From an uncultured Maribacter sp. (GTDB taxonomy: Bacteria > Bacteroidota > Bacteroidia > Flavobacteriales > Flavobacteriaceae), in the NCBI GenBank assembly GCA_947498505.1, contig CANMKG010000003.1, positions 434,001 to 498,000 of the forward strand: a stretch of 64,000 nucleotides of DNA, read 5' to 3'. Within the stretch, counting starts at the first letter, position 1. Each line of letters starts with the position of its first letter. Shown here piece by piece: positions 42,552-51,367 of the stretch. The notes below the pieces were generated by a model. The model saw nothing but the letters and a program-made list of their open reading frames with translations, searched no databases and was not told the origin of the DNA. Made by a program: the position numbers and the translations under genes.

Positions 42552-43013
42552 CTATCTAAAATATGGTCTACTGGCCAATGGCGAAAACGGCCAAGGAATT
42601 GCAATTAAAATTATTAGTAAGGCTATAGAAAACCATACTAACATGGTTTTAAATTTTTGAGTATCACTACGTTTTCTTTTGGCCATTGCAGAGCCAATGG
42701 TTATTACAATTATAGCGATTAACATTAAAGTAATATGTAGTACGCTAAAGAAAAAGCCATCTGCATTTGGTGCGTCTAAGTGTGTGTTTTTCCAATAATA
42801 TTTAATAACGGGACTTTGAGTATATAAGACCATTCCAATAATTAATTGTACATGCGCTATTGTACAGGTCCAATGACGAACAAGGTTATCAACCCTAGAA
42901 AAACTTGAATGGTTAAAATATCCTTTAAAAGCTCTAAAAATGGCATAAAATAGACTTAATAAAACTAACCAACGAAAGAACGAATGACAAAGGGTAAGCG
43001 GCAGGTACATCAC
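42552..43013 (-). CDS. Four-helix hypothetical membrane protein
   Basis: A 153-residue membrane protein with about four segments, starting MYLPLTLCHSFFRWLVLLSL. Histidines occur in the first and second helices (HSFFRW, HWTCTIAHVQLIIG) and in the third (HITLMLIAIIV). The His pattern recalls cytochrome b561-like or DUF4405-like proteins but is not proof of haem binding. It starts the TetR-linked unit with DUF3817 and rhodanese. Confidence 0.7.
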   Translation of the reverse strand: MMYLPLTLCHSFFRWLVLLSLFYAIFRAFKGYFNHSSFSRVDNLVRHWTCTIAHVQLIIGMVLYTQSPVIKYYWKNTHLDAPNADGFFFSVLHITLMLIAIIVITIGSAMAKRKRSDTQKFKTMLVWFSIALLIILIAIPWPFSPLASRPYFR

Positions 43014-43040
43014 AAAAACATTTATGATGTAAAAATACTA

Positions 43041-43064
43041 AAAACATACTACATAGTATGTTTT
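43041..43064. promoter_or_regulatory. TetR operator before the membrane protein/DUF3817/rhodanese unit
   Basis: AAAACATACTA (43041-43051) and TAGTATGTTTT (43054-43064) form a perfect 11+11 inverted repeat around a 2-nt spacer. The core ATACTA-N2-TAGTAT is identical to the repeat at 43659-43672 before the TetR gene. It touches the TetR stop codon and lies 28 bp upstream of the membrane protein start. It could also act as a terminator for the TetR gene. Confidence 0.65.
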
Positions 43065-43653
43065 ACTTTAAATTATTTAAATACAATTTAAGCTCCTCTA
43101 AATAAGAGTGATAACAGTCTGGGCTATTATAAACTTTGCCGAAATGTCTTATGCCCCAATAGCCAGACATTACAAAATGAGCGGTTCGTTTTGCATTTAC
43201 ATTATGGCGTATAACTTTTGTATCAATTCCATTTTGAATGCTCTTTTCTAGAGCTAGTTGCCATTCGGTAACAAGTTGATTTAATACTTTAGAAAATTCA
43301 ATATTCCAAGGAGTCATTTCCTGCACAAAGTTGCCAGTAGGGCATCCGTACTCTATTTTTAGGAAAGGGTTTTCTAAAAGCAGTCCCTTGGTCATGGTGT
43401 AGATATCCTCAACAGGGTTTTTAGAATTTTGCATTGGTACAATAAATGCTTTTTGAATTGTAGGCTTAACAATTTCGTTAATTATTGCTACACCCATTTC
43501 GTCTTTGGTTTTAAAATGATAATAAAAAGCGCCTTTGGTAACTTTGGTTGTTGCTATTATTTCATCAATACTAGTAGTTTGGTAGCCTTTTTTGTAGATA
43601 ATATCAAAAGCCTTTTCAAGAATTGTAAGCCGAGTTTTAGATGCCTTCTTCAT
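43063..43653 (-). CDS. TetR/AcrR family transcriptional regulator
   Basis: A 196-residue TetR protein with the HTH at about residues 8-52 (LEKAFDIIYKKGYQTTSIDE, VTKGAFYYHFKTKDEMG). The ligand domain has YGCPTGNFVQEMTPW and GYWGIRHFGKVYNSPDCYHS. It is upstream of the membrane protein/DUF3817/rhodanese unit, and matched palindromes before it and before that unit suggest that it represses both. Confidence 0.9.
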   Translation of the reverse strand: MKKASKTRLTILEKAFDIIYKKGYQTTSIDEIIATTKVTKGAFYYHFKTKDEMGVAIINEIVKPTIQKAFIVPMQNSKNPVEDIYTMTKGLLLENPFLKIEYGCPTGNFVQEMTPWNIEFSKVLNQLVTEWQLALEKSIQNGIDTKVIRHNVNAKRTAHFVMSGYWGIRHFGKVYNSPDCYHSYLEELKLYLNNLK

Positions 43654-43658
43654 AATAA

Positions 43659-43672
43659 ATACTAGTTAGTAT
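43659..43672. promoter_or_regulatory. TetR operator before its own gene
   Basis: ATACTA-GT-TAGTAT is a perfect 6+6 inverted repeat 6 bp upstream of the TetR start. Its core is identical to the core of the repeat at 43041-43064. Confidence 0.65.
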
Positions 43673-43796
43673 GCTATTACAAAGTACGTATTATTAGTGT
43701 GCCCGAACAAAGTCTATGTGAAATATCTTAGGGTTCTTTTTGAGAGTTTACTTATTTTTAACTATACTCAAGAGCTGCAAATATTGTTCTATGAAG

Positions 43797-44708
43797 TTAA
43801 TTTTTAATTTTTATTTTATAGTTAAACCTAAGAACTACTTGATGCCATAGGGTTAATGTTTGTTTAGCTAAAATATTTTCATTTTCAGAGTTTACAGCTA
43901 ATTGGTCGCGAAAAGAACTTATAAATTGTGACCAATAGTTTCCTTTAGAATCATTTAACATAAAATAAAAACCAGCGTCTCCGAATTTTTCTCCTGAAGA
44001 GTCTAAAACTAATTCACCATTCGCGGCAACGCTTGGAGACATTATGACCGTTGCATTACCCTTCGGTAAAGGGAATACAGCTTTAATGCATGTTTTACCC
44101 GAAGGTAATTTGCACGTGCCATAAATCCCAGAATAAATAACCTTACCACTAGATTTAAATGTTCTAAACCAGATTGTATATTTAACTTTTTTGGATTCAG
44201 GATAAGAAAGTGTAATTATTTCACTTTTTATGGATTCAGAGTCCTTCGCATTGTTACTTGGGATGTTTAATTGATTTATTCTGCTGCTAAATAACTTGTT
44301 TACTAAAATTCCAAATACTTTAAATAAAGGATTCCATTTTACCGTAAATGTTAAGTCATACCTAGCTGTATTTTCATAGAAATCAATAACGTTTTTGTCT
44401 AAATTAGATAACTCAGAATTGGATAAGTTTAACTCGCTAATTGAAGGAATTAAGCCATGTGATTTTGTGTTTCTATCAATAACTAAATTTTCTTTTTTGG
44501 CTAATTGATTTATAAAGTCATCACCAATTCCGTTTAAGTTTCCAAATGGTCCCATTAGCCATGGTACATCTTTAGGGTTAATTTTTTTACCCCAAAGAAT
44601 TACCCATTGTTGAGTAAGCCAATCTTGAAATTTTTGAATTGGATATGCTAATGACACTTTAATTATTTTTTGTTCAGGGTGGGTATTATGTTCACTCGTC
44701 CGTTCCAT
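43797..44708 (-). CDS. Conserved hypothetical protein next to a CrtA-like gene
   Basis: I do not recognise this 303-residue protein. It has no signal peptide or membrane helix. Visible stretches are PWLMGPFGNLNGIGDDFINQ near residue 50, VKWNPLFKVFGILVNKLFSS, CKLPSGKTCIKAVFPLPKGN, SPSVAANGELVLDSSG and a C-terminal TLTLWHQVVLRFNYKI. The regular Gly-rich turns suggest a soluble beta-rich protein. Its start overlaps the upstream CrtA-like gene by 46 nt, so translation is probably coupled and the two products may act together. Confidence 0.65.
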   Translation of the reverse strand: MERTSEHNTHPEQKIIKVSLAYPIQKFQDWLTQQWVILWGKKINPKDVPWLMGPFGNLNGIGDDFINQLAKKENLVIDRNTKSHGLIPSISELNLSNSELSNLDKNVIDFYENTARYDLTFTVKWNPLFKVFGILVNKLFSSRINQLNIPSNNAKDSESIKSEIITLSYPESKKVKYTIWFRTFKSSGKVIYSGIYGTCKLPSGKTCIKAVFPLPKGNATVIMSPSVAANGELVLDSSGEKFGDAGFYFMLNDSKGNYWSQFISSFRDQLAVNSENENILAKQTLTLWHQVVLRFNYKIKIKN

Positions 44709-45373
44709 TCTCCAAATTCAGAAATTGGTTTGAATCGCAATGTTGTGAACTCAAAATGAAAATCTTTTCGTTCCCTTTCCTTCATTGCGTTAGAATGTCT
44801 TTTCGGATGAGAAACAGAGCTTCTACCATGAACCATATTTGTCATTTCATTTAGAGATTTCCAAATTGAAAAAGTAGAAACTGTTCTAGGAAGTCTAATT
44901 GAAGCTAATGATAATGTTGTACCCGGATGATCTCGAACTAATTTTTCTACTGGTCTTCCCCAACGAATAAACCGAGGAACTTCAAGCAATTTCATACGAG
45001 CTATTGTAACTGCTACAACTGGAGAATCATCAGTGTTAAACTCAAAGGTTTCATTGGGAATTTCAAAATCGTTTATTTTTCCCCATTGCCTTATGAAGGT
45101 TAATCGCGTATGCCATCCTTTTGCCAATATTTTACCAAAATTATTATGCTGTAAAAAATTATCAATTGCCATTTCGTTTTCCCATTGCGCAAACACAGCT
45201 ATCTGTTTAATTAACATGCGAGAAGGAGAAAAAATAGCTAAACCTAGCGTCATTGAGGTCATGCATTCTGCATGAATCAACCCTGATACATTTTTTGCTT
45301 TTGGAGGAAAGAGCATTGCTTTAAGAGCAGAAGAATGAGATGTTTTTACCAAATGGTAGGTGAATATACTCAT
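44663..45373 (-). CDS. Spheroidene monooxygenase (CrtA)-like protein
   Basis: A 236-residue protein with CrtA-like features: repeated dimeric alpha-beta-barrel-type strands, RMKLLEVPRFIRWGRPVEKL, then RTVSTFSIWKSLNEMTNMVH and a C-terminal FHFEFTTLRFKPISEFGEWN. CrtA oxygenates carotenoids in phototrophs, but no carotenoid genes are nearby, so the substrate may differ. It overlaps the unknown 303-residue gene by 46 nt. Confidence 0.7.
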   Translation of the reverse strand: MSIFTYHLVKTSHSSALKAMLFPPKAKNVSGLIHAECMTSMTLGLAIFSPSRMLIKQIAVFAQWENEMAIDNFLQHNNFGKILAKGWHTRLTFIRQWGKINDFEIPNETFEFNTDDSPVVAVTIARMKLLEVPRFIRWGRPVEKLVRDHPGTTLSLASIRLPRTVSTFSIWKSLNEMTNMVHGRSSVSHPKRHSNAMKERERKDFHFEFTTLRFKPISEFGEWNGRVNIIPTLNKK

Positions 45374-45471
45374 GTTTAATTATTAATAAATTCTCTTATT
45401 AATTGGCAACAATTGTAGACAGTATTGAAATTTTATAAATCGCCAACATTGCCTATAGTTTTATTATATAT

Positions 45472-45900
45472 TTATTTTTCAGTTAATCGCTTAATCTTTA
45501 TAAGAGTTTCTTTCCAAAATTCATCTGAACGTTTTTTTTGTTTTTCAGTTGGTATATTGTTTTCACTTATGGTTAATAGAGTTGTTTCATTCTTTTCTGC
45601 TATTTCAAAAGTCCAGGTGCGATAGTTTTCCGGTTGGTCGGGTAGTCCATCAAAATGGCTCCAATGTGTATATTGAAGTTGACTGTTGGGTTTAAAGTTT
45701 AAAAGTATTCCTTTTTCTTCATATTTATTTCCATTAAATTCACCCTTAAATATGATGGGGCTTCCTTCCTTCCAGTCCGTTGTGATTTCTGCTCCGAAAA
45801 AATATTCTTTAGCTAGTTCTGGTTTAGTTAAGGCTTCCCATATTTTTGTAGGAGATGTGTTAAGTTCTATGGAGGATTTAGATGTTAGTTGTTTCTTCAA
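45472..45900 (-). CDS. SRPBCC/AHSA1 domain protein
   Basis: A 142-residue START-like protein. It opens SSIELNTSPTKIWEALTKPE and has YFFGAEITTDWKEGSPIIFK, YTHWSHFDGLPDQPENYRTW and a C-terminal helix FWKETLIKIKRLTEK. This is the AHSA1-type SRPBCC fold, which binds hydrophobic ligands in a central cavity. It is probably transcribed alone. Ligand unknown. Confidence 0.85.
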   Translation of the reverse strand: MKKQLTSKSSIELNTSPTKIWEALTKPELAKEYFFGAEITTDWKEGSPIIFKGEFNGNKYEEKGILLNFKPNSQLQYTHWSHFDGLPDQPENYRTWTFEIAEKNETTLLTISENNIPTEKQKKRSDEFWKETLIKIKRLTEK

Positions 45901-46018
45901 AAGAATTTATTTTACTATGTGACAAGATTTATGTAGTCATAAAATTAACCATATATAGTAAATAGAGTTACCAGATTGGCTATATATTAATTTATATTGC
46001 AATTATAATTAATTGTGC

Positions 46019-46606
46019 ATGAAAAACGGTGAAGTAAAAAATATTGAAACCAAAATACTATCAAATGATTGGTATACTTTAAATAAAATAACCTTTGATT
46101 ATCATAGGGAAGACGGCAAATGGGAAAAACAGTCACGCGAAGCATATGACCGCGGTAATGGAGCCGCAATTTTACTGTATAACTCCGATAAAAATACGGT
46201 GATACTGACACGACAGTTTAGAATGCCAACTTATGTTAATGGTAATACAGATGGTATGATGATTGAAGTTTGCGCTGGTATTTTGGATGGGGACTCACCA
46301 GAAGTTTGTATTAAAAAAGAATGTGAAGAAGAAACGGGATTTGTAATTAGTGATGTAAAAAAGGTTTTTGAATCTTATATGTCCCCAGGTTCGGTAACTG
46401 AAATTTTGCATTTTTTTATTGGTCAATATACAGATCAAATGAGAACAGCCAAAGGTGGTGGAGCAGATGATGAAACCGAAAATATTGAAGTTTTAGAAAT
46501 AGAATTCTCCGAAGCAATGCATATGATTGCTTCAGGAGAAATTAAAGATGCCAAAACTATAATGCTTTTACAGTATGCCTTGATTAAAAAAATAGTAAGT
46601 GCCTAA
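46019..46606 (+). CDS. NUDIX hydrolase, NudK-like (GDP-mannose/nucleoside-diphosphate sugar)
   Basis: About 195 residues from the ATG at 46019 (an upstream TTG is not needed). The NUDIX box spans [20 protein letters not shown] followed by ETGF, matching Gx5Ex7REUxEExGU with Lys for Arg. [30 protein letters not shown] and [16 protein letters not shown] are features of the GDP-mannose pyrophosphatase NudK group. It should cut a nucleotide sugar into a nucleotide and a sugar phosphate. It converges on the histidine kinase gene with a 1-nt gap. Confidence 0.88.
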   Translation: MKNGEVKNIETKILSNDWYTLNKITFDYHREDGKWEKQSREAYDRGNGAAILLYNSDKNTVILTRQFRMPTYVNGNTDGMMIEVCAGILDGDSPEVCIKKECEEETGFVISDVKKVFESYMSPGSVTEILHFFIGQYTDQMRTAKGGGADDETENIEVLEIEFSEAMHMIASGEIKDAKTIMLLQYALIKKIVSA

Positions 46607-46607
46607 T

Positions 46608-48623
46608 TTAATGAAGCTCTTGTAATGCTTTGTTTAAATATGAAATTAACTGCTGTGCAAATTCTTTAGTTTTTTTGTTATCACCTTTTTTGGCATATTT
46701 TTCAGTTGAAAGTGAAAGTTCACGTCCTTTGTTAAAACCAAAAACGCTCAGAGTTCCAGTAAGCAAATGCGATTTTTTCATTAACAGGTCTAGGTCGTTA
46801 TCATTAATCGCAGCTTCTATTTCAGAAATATCCGTAGGTGTTCTTTTTAAAAAATGAACTTTAAGCTCATCTGCCAACTCTAAGCCCTGTTGTGCTTTTA
46901 AAGTATTCATTAACGTTTCAAAGTCATCATAAACGGTATCACTTAACTCTACGGCCTCAGTCTTATTTTTAGTTTTTTTAAGTTTTTTACCATTATTGGT
47001 ATAATTCAAGGTAGTTTGTATTAAATCTTCCTCGGTATACGGTTTAGCAATGTAGTCGTTCATTCCGACAGCTAAGCATTTTTCTTTTTCTCCAACTAAA
47101 GAATGTGCCGAACAGCCTATTATAGGAATATCTAATTTTAATTTTTTTCTAATATGTTCTGTCGCCATAAAACCATCCATGATAGGCATTTGTAAGTCCA
47201 TTAGAACTACATCATACGTATCTTTTTCAAGAGCATTAACACCTTCTTTACCATTTTCTGCAATAACAATTTCCGTACCCCAACGTTTAAAATAGTTTTT
47301 GGCTAAAAGTTGATTATGAATATTGTCTTCGACCAGTAAAACTTTAACGTCCTTAAAAGCTTCTGGGTTAGCATTATTTTTTTGAGGAATTAAAACATTG
47401 TTTTCTTCTTTTTCAGTAACTGTAAAAGTTATTTCAAATTTAAATTCAGAACCTTTTTCTCGTTCACTTTCTACAGTAATTTTTCCATCATGAAGGTTCA
47501 CCAGCATATTTACAATACTAAGTCCAAGTCCAGTTCCTCCATAAAGTCTTGTGGTGCTAGTTTCAGCTTGTGAGAAACGTTCAAAAATAGTTTCGAGCTT
47601 TTCCTCTGGAATTCCAATACCAGTATCTTTTACTGAAAACATCACCGTAACCTGGTCGTTAAAATGTTTTGATGCGAGTATACGTAACTCTACAAAACCT
47701 TCACTAGTAAATTTAATAGCATTACCAACCAGATTTATTAAAATTTGAGTTAAGCGAGTTTCATCACCAATAACATATGAAGGTATCTCATGGTCAAAAC
47801 TAGAAAGAAGTTTAATTCCCTTTTGTTTAGCCGAAGGAGATTGTAGTAAAACCACATGTTGAATTAAATCACTTAACGAGATTGCTTTTTTCTCTAAGGA
47901 GATGTTGCCACTTTCTAATTTGGCAACATCTAAAATGTCATTTATAATTACTTTTAAATTTTGAGACGATACTTGAATGGTGTTAAGGTAATCAGACTGC
48001 TCTTTGGTTAAACTTGTCTTTTTCAATAAATCGTTAAAACCAATAATAGCGTTTAAAGGTGTTCTAATTTCATGACTCATATTGGATAAAAACTCATCCT
48101 TTACAAGTGATAGTTTTTCAGCTTCAATTTTTTCTCTTCGCAATTTTATAAGTTGCATTGCTGTTTTGGAAAGGAGTTTTAAATGTTCCCTCTGCGTATC
48201 GGTAATATCTCTGGGTTTGGTGTCTTTTGCGCAGAACGACCCTAAAACATTCCCATCATCATCCACTAACGGTGCGCCAACATAAAACCTGATTTTTGGA
48301 CCACCAAGAACCAAAGGGCTATCTTTAAAACGGTCATCTTCAAGAGAGTCTGTAACTTCAAAAAGATCTTCGGACATTATAGCGTATTGACAGAATGAAA
48401 TATCTCTTGGGGTTTGGGAATCTTCTATTCCAAATTTTGATTTAAACCATTGGCGGTCTTCATCTATTAAACTAATTAACGAGATTGGAACCTCCAAAAG
48501 CTCAGAAGCAAGCTTTGTTAAGTTATCAAACATTTCTTCCGATTCGGTGTCTAGAATGCTGTAATGGTTTAATTTTTCTAAACGTGTTTTTTCGTTGGAC
48601 GGAATAGGTGGGTTGGTATTCAT
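46608..48623 (-). CDS. Hybrid sensor histidine kinase: GAF-HisKA-HATPase-REC-HPt
   Basis: 671 residues. Domains in order are a GAF domain (about 20-160; FYVGAPLVDDDGNVLGSFCA), a dimerisation/phosphoacceptor helix with His184 in FLSNMSHEIRTPLNAIIGF, a HATPase (NLVGNAIKFT, VKDTGIGIPEEKLETIFERF, YGGTGLGLSI), a receiver domain (VKVLLVEDNIHNQLLAKNYF, Asp in VVLMDLQMPIMDG) and a C-terminal HPt helix with His in KKSHLLTGTLSVFG. There is no membrane segment, so it senses in the cytoplasm. The phosphorelay output is not in the window. Confidence 0.93.
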   Translation of the reverse strand: MNTNPPIPSNEKTRLEKLNHYSILDTESEEMFDNLTKLASELLEVPISLISLIDEDRQWFKSKFGIEDSQTPRDISFCQYAIMSEDLFEVTDSLEDDRFKDSPLVLGGPKIRFYVGAPLVDDDGNVLGSFCAKDTKPRDITDTQREHLKLLSKTAMQLIKLRREKIEAEKLSLVKDEFLSNMSHEIRTPLNAIIGFNDLLKKTSLTKEQSDYLNTIQVSSQNLKVIINDILDVAKLESGNISLEKKAISLSDLIQHVVLLQSPSAKQKGIKLLSSFDHEIPSYVIGDETRLTQILINLVGNAIKFTSEGFVELRILASKHFNDQVTVMFSVKDTGIGIPEEKLETIFERFSQAETSTTRLYGGTGLGLSIVNMLVNLHDGKITVESEREKGSEFKFEITFTVTEKEENNVLIPQKNNANPEAFKDVKVLLVEDNIHNQLLAKNYFKRWGTEIVIAENGKEGVNALEKDTYDVVLMDLQMPIMDGFMATEHIRKKLKLDIPIIGCSAHSLVGEKEKCLAVGMNDYIAKPYTEEDLIQTTLNYTNNGKKLKKTKNKTEAVELSDTVYDDFETLMNTLKAQQGLELADELKVHFLKRTPTDISEIEAAINDNDLDLLMKKSHLLTGTLSVFGFNKGRELSLSTEKYAKKGDNKKTKEFAQQLISYLNKALQELH

Positions 48624-48780
48624 ATCTCGTTTGTTTTTTACATTTAACGAGTTTTTTCCTACAATATTACATATTTTAACACCTAGTCAATTTTTCTCCC
48701 TTAAAAGGGGTTAACTATCTTGTATTTAGTTGTTTAATATATTTTAATATGATAACATGCCTTATTGTTAAGTATCTTGC

Positions 48781-48788
48781 TAATTTTG
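48781..48788 (+). promoter_or_regulatory. -7 element of the Fur-family gene
   Basis: TAATTTTG matches TAnnTTTG exactly, 42 bp upstream of the start codon, in the 207-bp divergent spacer with the histidine kinase gene. The -33 match is weak, and I saw no convincing Fur/Zur box. Confidence 0.45.
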
Positions 48789-48830
48789 TAGTTACCCAGT
48801 TATATTTCTTGCAACAAAAATGTTTTAAGT

Positions 48831-49211
48831 ATGAGGAGGAGAAAGACTCAATCTAAGACCGAAATTTTAAATGCGTTAAAAACAGCCAAATCTGCCTTAA
48901 GTCATGAAATGCTTCAGTCGGAATTAGGAGAAAGTATGGATAGGGCCACCATATATAGAGTTTTAAATAGGTTTTGTGAAGACGGTCAAGTACATAAAAT
49001 TGTAGGAGATGATGGAAAACAATATTTTGCGTTATGTCTAAACTGTGATACCGCTGGTGAGGAGCACAACCATAATCACTTTCATTTTAGATGTATTGAA
49101 TGTGGAAAAGTAGAATGTTTGCAAGATGAAATAGATATTCAGCTACCTAAAGGTTATAGGGCGGAGCGCTTAAATGGATTAATTTCTGGGTTATGTGACA
49201 ATTGCTCTTGA
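48831..49211 (+). CDS. Fur family transcriptional regulator
   Basis: A 126-residue Fur-family protein. The winged helix is at about residues 5-65 (SHEMLQSELGESMDRATIYR, then VLNRFCEDGQVHKI). Metal sites are suggested by the His-rich EEHNHNHFHFRCIECGKVEC and the C-terminal CDNCS, giving two CxxC pairs for a structural zinc. Its short length and His cluster resemble Zur-type members as well as Fur, so the sensed metal is uncertain. It abuts the convergent RidA-like gene. Confidence 0.9.
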   Translation: MRRRKTQSKTEILNALKTAKSALSHEMLQSELGESMDRATIYRVLNRFCEDGQVHKIVGDDGKQYFALCLNCDTAGEEHNHNHFHFRCIECGKVECLQDEIDIQLPKGYRAERLNGLISGLCDNCS

Positions 49212-49778
49212 TTATTCTCTTATTTGAACAATCATTTCTATTTCACAAGCCATATTTCCCGGTAAAGACGCCATTCCAACGGCGGAGCGTGCATGTTTAC
49301 CCCTTTCCCCAAATACTTCAATTAATAGGTTAGTACAACCATTTATCACAAGCGGTTGTTTTGTAAACTCAGGAGAAGCGTTTACCATTCCAAATACCTT
49401 CACAATTTTTTCTACTTTATTTAAATCTCCAAGGTATTCTTTTAAAACCGCAAGTTGATTTATTCCAGTAATTCTGGCCGCTTCCGCTCCTTGTTCTATG
49501 GTTAAATCTTTTCCAACTTTACCTGTAATAAGTTCGCCATCATAAGTTAATGGGCCATTTCCTGATAAGTAGAGCAAATTACCACTTTTTATTACCCTTT
49601 CAATTTGAACAGTTGGAGGTAGTTTACGTACGGGTTTTAGTTTTATATTTAAATCAGCCAATCGCTCTTCGATATCGTAACTGTAAAGAGCTTCTGGCTC
49701 TTGCTGAGTAGGCTCATTATTTGTTTGAGTGTTACACGCAAATAATAAAGTTAGCAGTAGGAACAGTATTGGTTTCAT
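49212..49778 (-). CDS. RidA/YjgF family lipoprotein
   Basis: About 189 residues from the ATG at 49778; a longer frame would lack a signal. The N-terminus is a lipoprotein signal (KPILFLLLTLLFACNTQTN, Cys of the lipobox). The RidA core (about 60-185) has SGNLLYLSGNGPLTYDGEL and the Arg-containing HARSAVGMASLPGNMACEIE; this Arg is the imine-binding residue of active RidA. Classical RidA is cytoplasmic, so an exported lipidated copy is unusual. It is 34 nt downstream of the sulfatase gene and probably cotranscribed. Confidence 0.85.
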   Translation of the reverse strand: MKPILFLLLTLLFACNTQTNNEPTQQEPEALYSYDIEERLADLNIKLKPVRKLPPTVQIERVIKSGNLLYLSGNGPLTYDGELITGKVGKDLTIEQGAEAARITGINQLAVLKEYLGDLNKVEKIVKVFGMVNASPEFTKQPLVINGCTNLLIEVFGERGKHARSAVGMASLPGNMACEIEMIVQIRE

Positions 49779-49812
49779 AAGTAACGATTTATAATTTGCA
49801 ATATACTGAAAA

Positions 49813-51246
49813 TTAGCGGTTTTGATTCTTTTGAATTGTTGGTTGATGGTATTTGTCCATTCTTTCCATAGCTTTTCCTTCATATTTTCGTTGTAATTGC
49901 CATAACGGACGGGTTAACGTTAGTTCCCATTCAAAGAGTTTTTTGTAAAGAGATTTCACTTTTTCAGGGTATTGCAGTGCAAGGTTATTTTGTTCCGAAA
50001 TGTCATTAAGAATATGATATAATTCAGCCGGACGGTCAGGAAACCTTAGAAGCTTCCAATCTCCATCTCGTATAGCGCCACGATTTTCTTTTTTCCAGTA
50101 TAAGGTACTATGCGGACGGTTTTTACTTTTGTTTGTGAGGTGAGGAATTAAATTTACACCATCCAAGTCTGTATTGATTTTTCCGTTAGCAATATGTAAA
50201 AAAGTAGGTAGTAAATCTAAAGAACTAACAGGGTATTCATAGCTTGTGTTCGAAGAAATGTTTCCGTTAGGCCAACGCATTAGCATAGGAACTCTAATAC
50301 CACCTTCAAGATGATTGGCTTTGGTGCCACTGAGCGGATTATTTAAAGAAGCATTTGTATCTGACGGTCCACCGTTATCATTCGTGTAGACAACCATAGT
50401 ATTATTTTTTAGACCAAGTGCATCTAACTTATTAAGGACTTTACCACAAGCACGATCCATTGAAAGCGTCATTGCTGCTAGTTTTTTGCGTTTACCAATA
50501 AGATTAGGAAACTCCCGCATGTCTTTTTCTTCGGCTTCCATGGGAGTGTGTACAGCATTAAATGCTAATACGATAAAAAATGGTTTTTCTCCAACCTCAT
50601 CTAGAAAAGAAACTGTTTTATTTGCCAAAGCGTCTGTTAAATATAATTCGGACTCTTTAAAGGAGGCAAAATCTTCTTCGAGAAAATCTTCTGGTTTGCT
50701 ATTAATGTTTTCATTATTATACTCAAAATAACTTCTAGCGCCTCCTCTAAATCCGTAAAAAGTGTCGAATCCTCTTTTGGTAGGGTGAAATTTATCTGCA
50801 TTGCCTAAATGCCATTTCCCAAAATATGCCGTACGATATCCAAGTGATTTCATGTAATCCCCCATTGTAATTTCGTTTAATGGGAGCCCCATTTCATCAT
50901 CACTTAAGCATGATTTACTCATATAACCGGGAACATTATTTTCTTCATAACCAAAACGTTGCTGATATTTTCCTGTTATTAAGCCAGCCCTTGAAGGACC
51001 GCAGACTGCCGCTGTTACATAGGCCTGATTAAATGTAGTTCCTTCAGAAGCCAGTTTATCTAAATTAGGAGTTTTAAAGGTGTCACTTCCTTGAAAACCA
51101 AAATCAGCATAACCAGCATCATCAGAAAGTATTAAGATGATATTTGGAGATTTTTGGGCAAAAAGCGTAGACGTCGTCAAGGTAAAAATGAAGACGAAAT
51201 AACTAAGAACAATGCTTTTTACAATTAGAACAGTTTTTTTTGACAT
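49813..51246 (-). CDS. Type I sulfatase (arylsulfatase-like), exported
   Basis: A 477-residue alkaline-phosphatase-superfamily enzyme with a signal peptide (cut near TLFAQ-K). The active-site motif is [18 protein letters not shown], with Cys as the residue converted to formylglycine. Metal ligands are in [18 protein letters not shown] and [13 protein letters not shown], with [14 protein letters not shown] between. It removes sulfate esters, probably from algal polysaccharides or glycans. The formylglycine-generating enzyme it needs is not in the window, and no polysaccharide-utilisation SusC/D pair is adjacent. Confidence 0.93.
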   Translation of the reverse strand: MSKKTVLIVKSIVLSYFVFIFTLTTSTLFAQKSPNIILILSDDAGYADFGFQGSDTFKTPNLDKLASEGTTFNQAYVTAAVCGPSRAGLITGKYQQRFGYEENNVPGYMSKSCLSDDEMGLPLNEITMGDYMKSLGYRTAYFGKWHLGNADKFHPTKRGFDTFYGFRGGARSYFEYNNENINSKPEDFLEEDFASFKESELYLTDALANKTVSFLDEVGEKPFFIVLAFNAVHTPMEAEEKDMREFPNLIGKRKKLAAMTLSMDRACGKVLNKLDALGLKNNTMVVYTNDNGGPSDTNASLNNPLSGTKANHLEGGIRVPMLMRWPNGNISSNTSYEYPVSSLDLLPTFLHIANGKINTDLDGVNLIPHLTNKSKNRPHSTLYWKKENRGAIRDGDWKLLRFPDRPAELYHILNDISEQNNLALQYPEKVKSLYKKLFEWELTLTRPLWQLQRKYEGKAMERMDKYHQPTIQKNQNR

Positions 51247-51367
51247 GATTTTGTTATAAACACATGGTATAATATAAAATTTTTATACCTAATCTCCATA
51301 TATTTATAATACAACTTCACGTGCATCAATAATCTAGCACAATTTTGAATGTAAAAAACGAATTATG

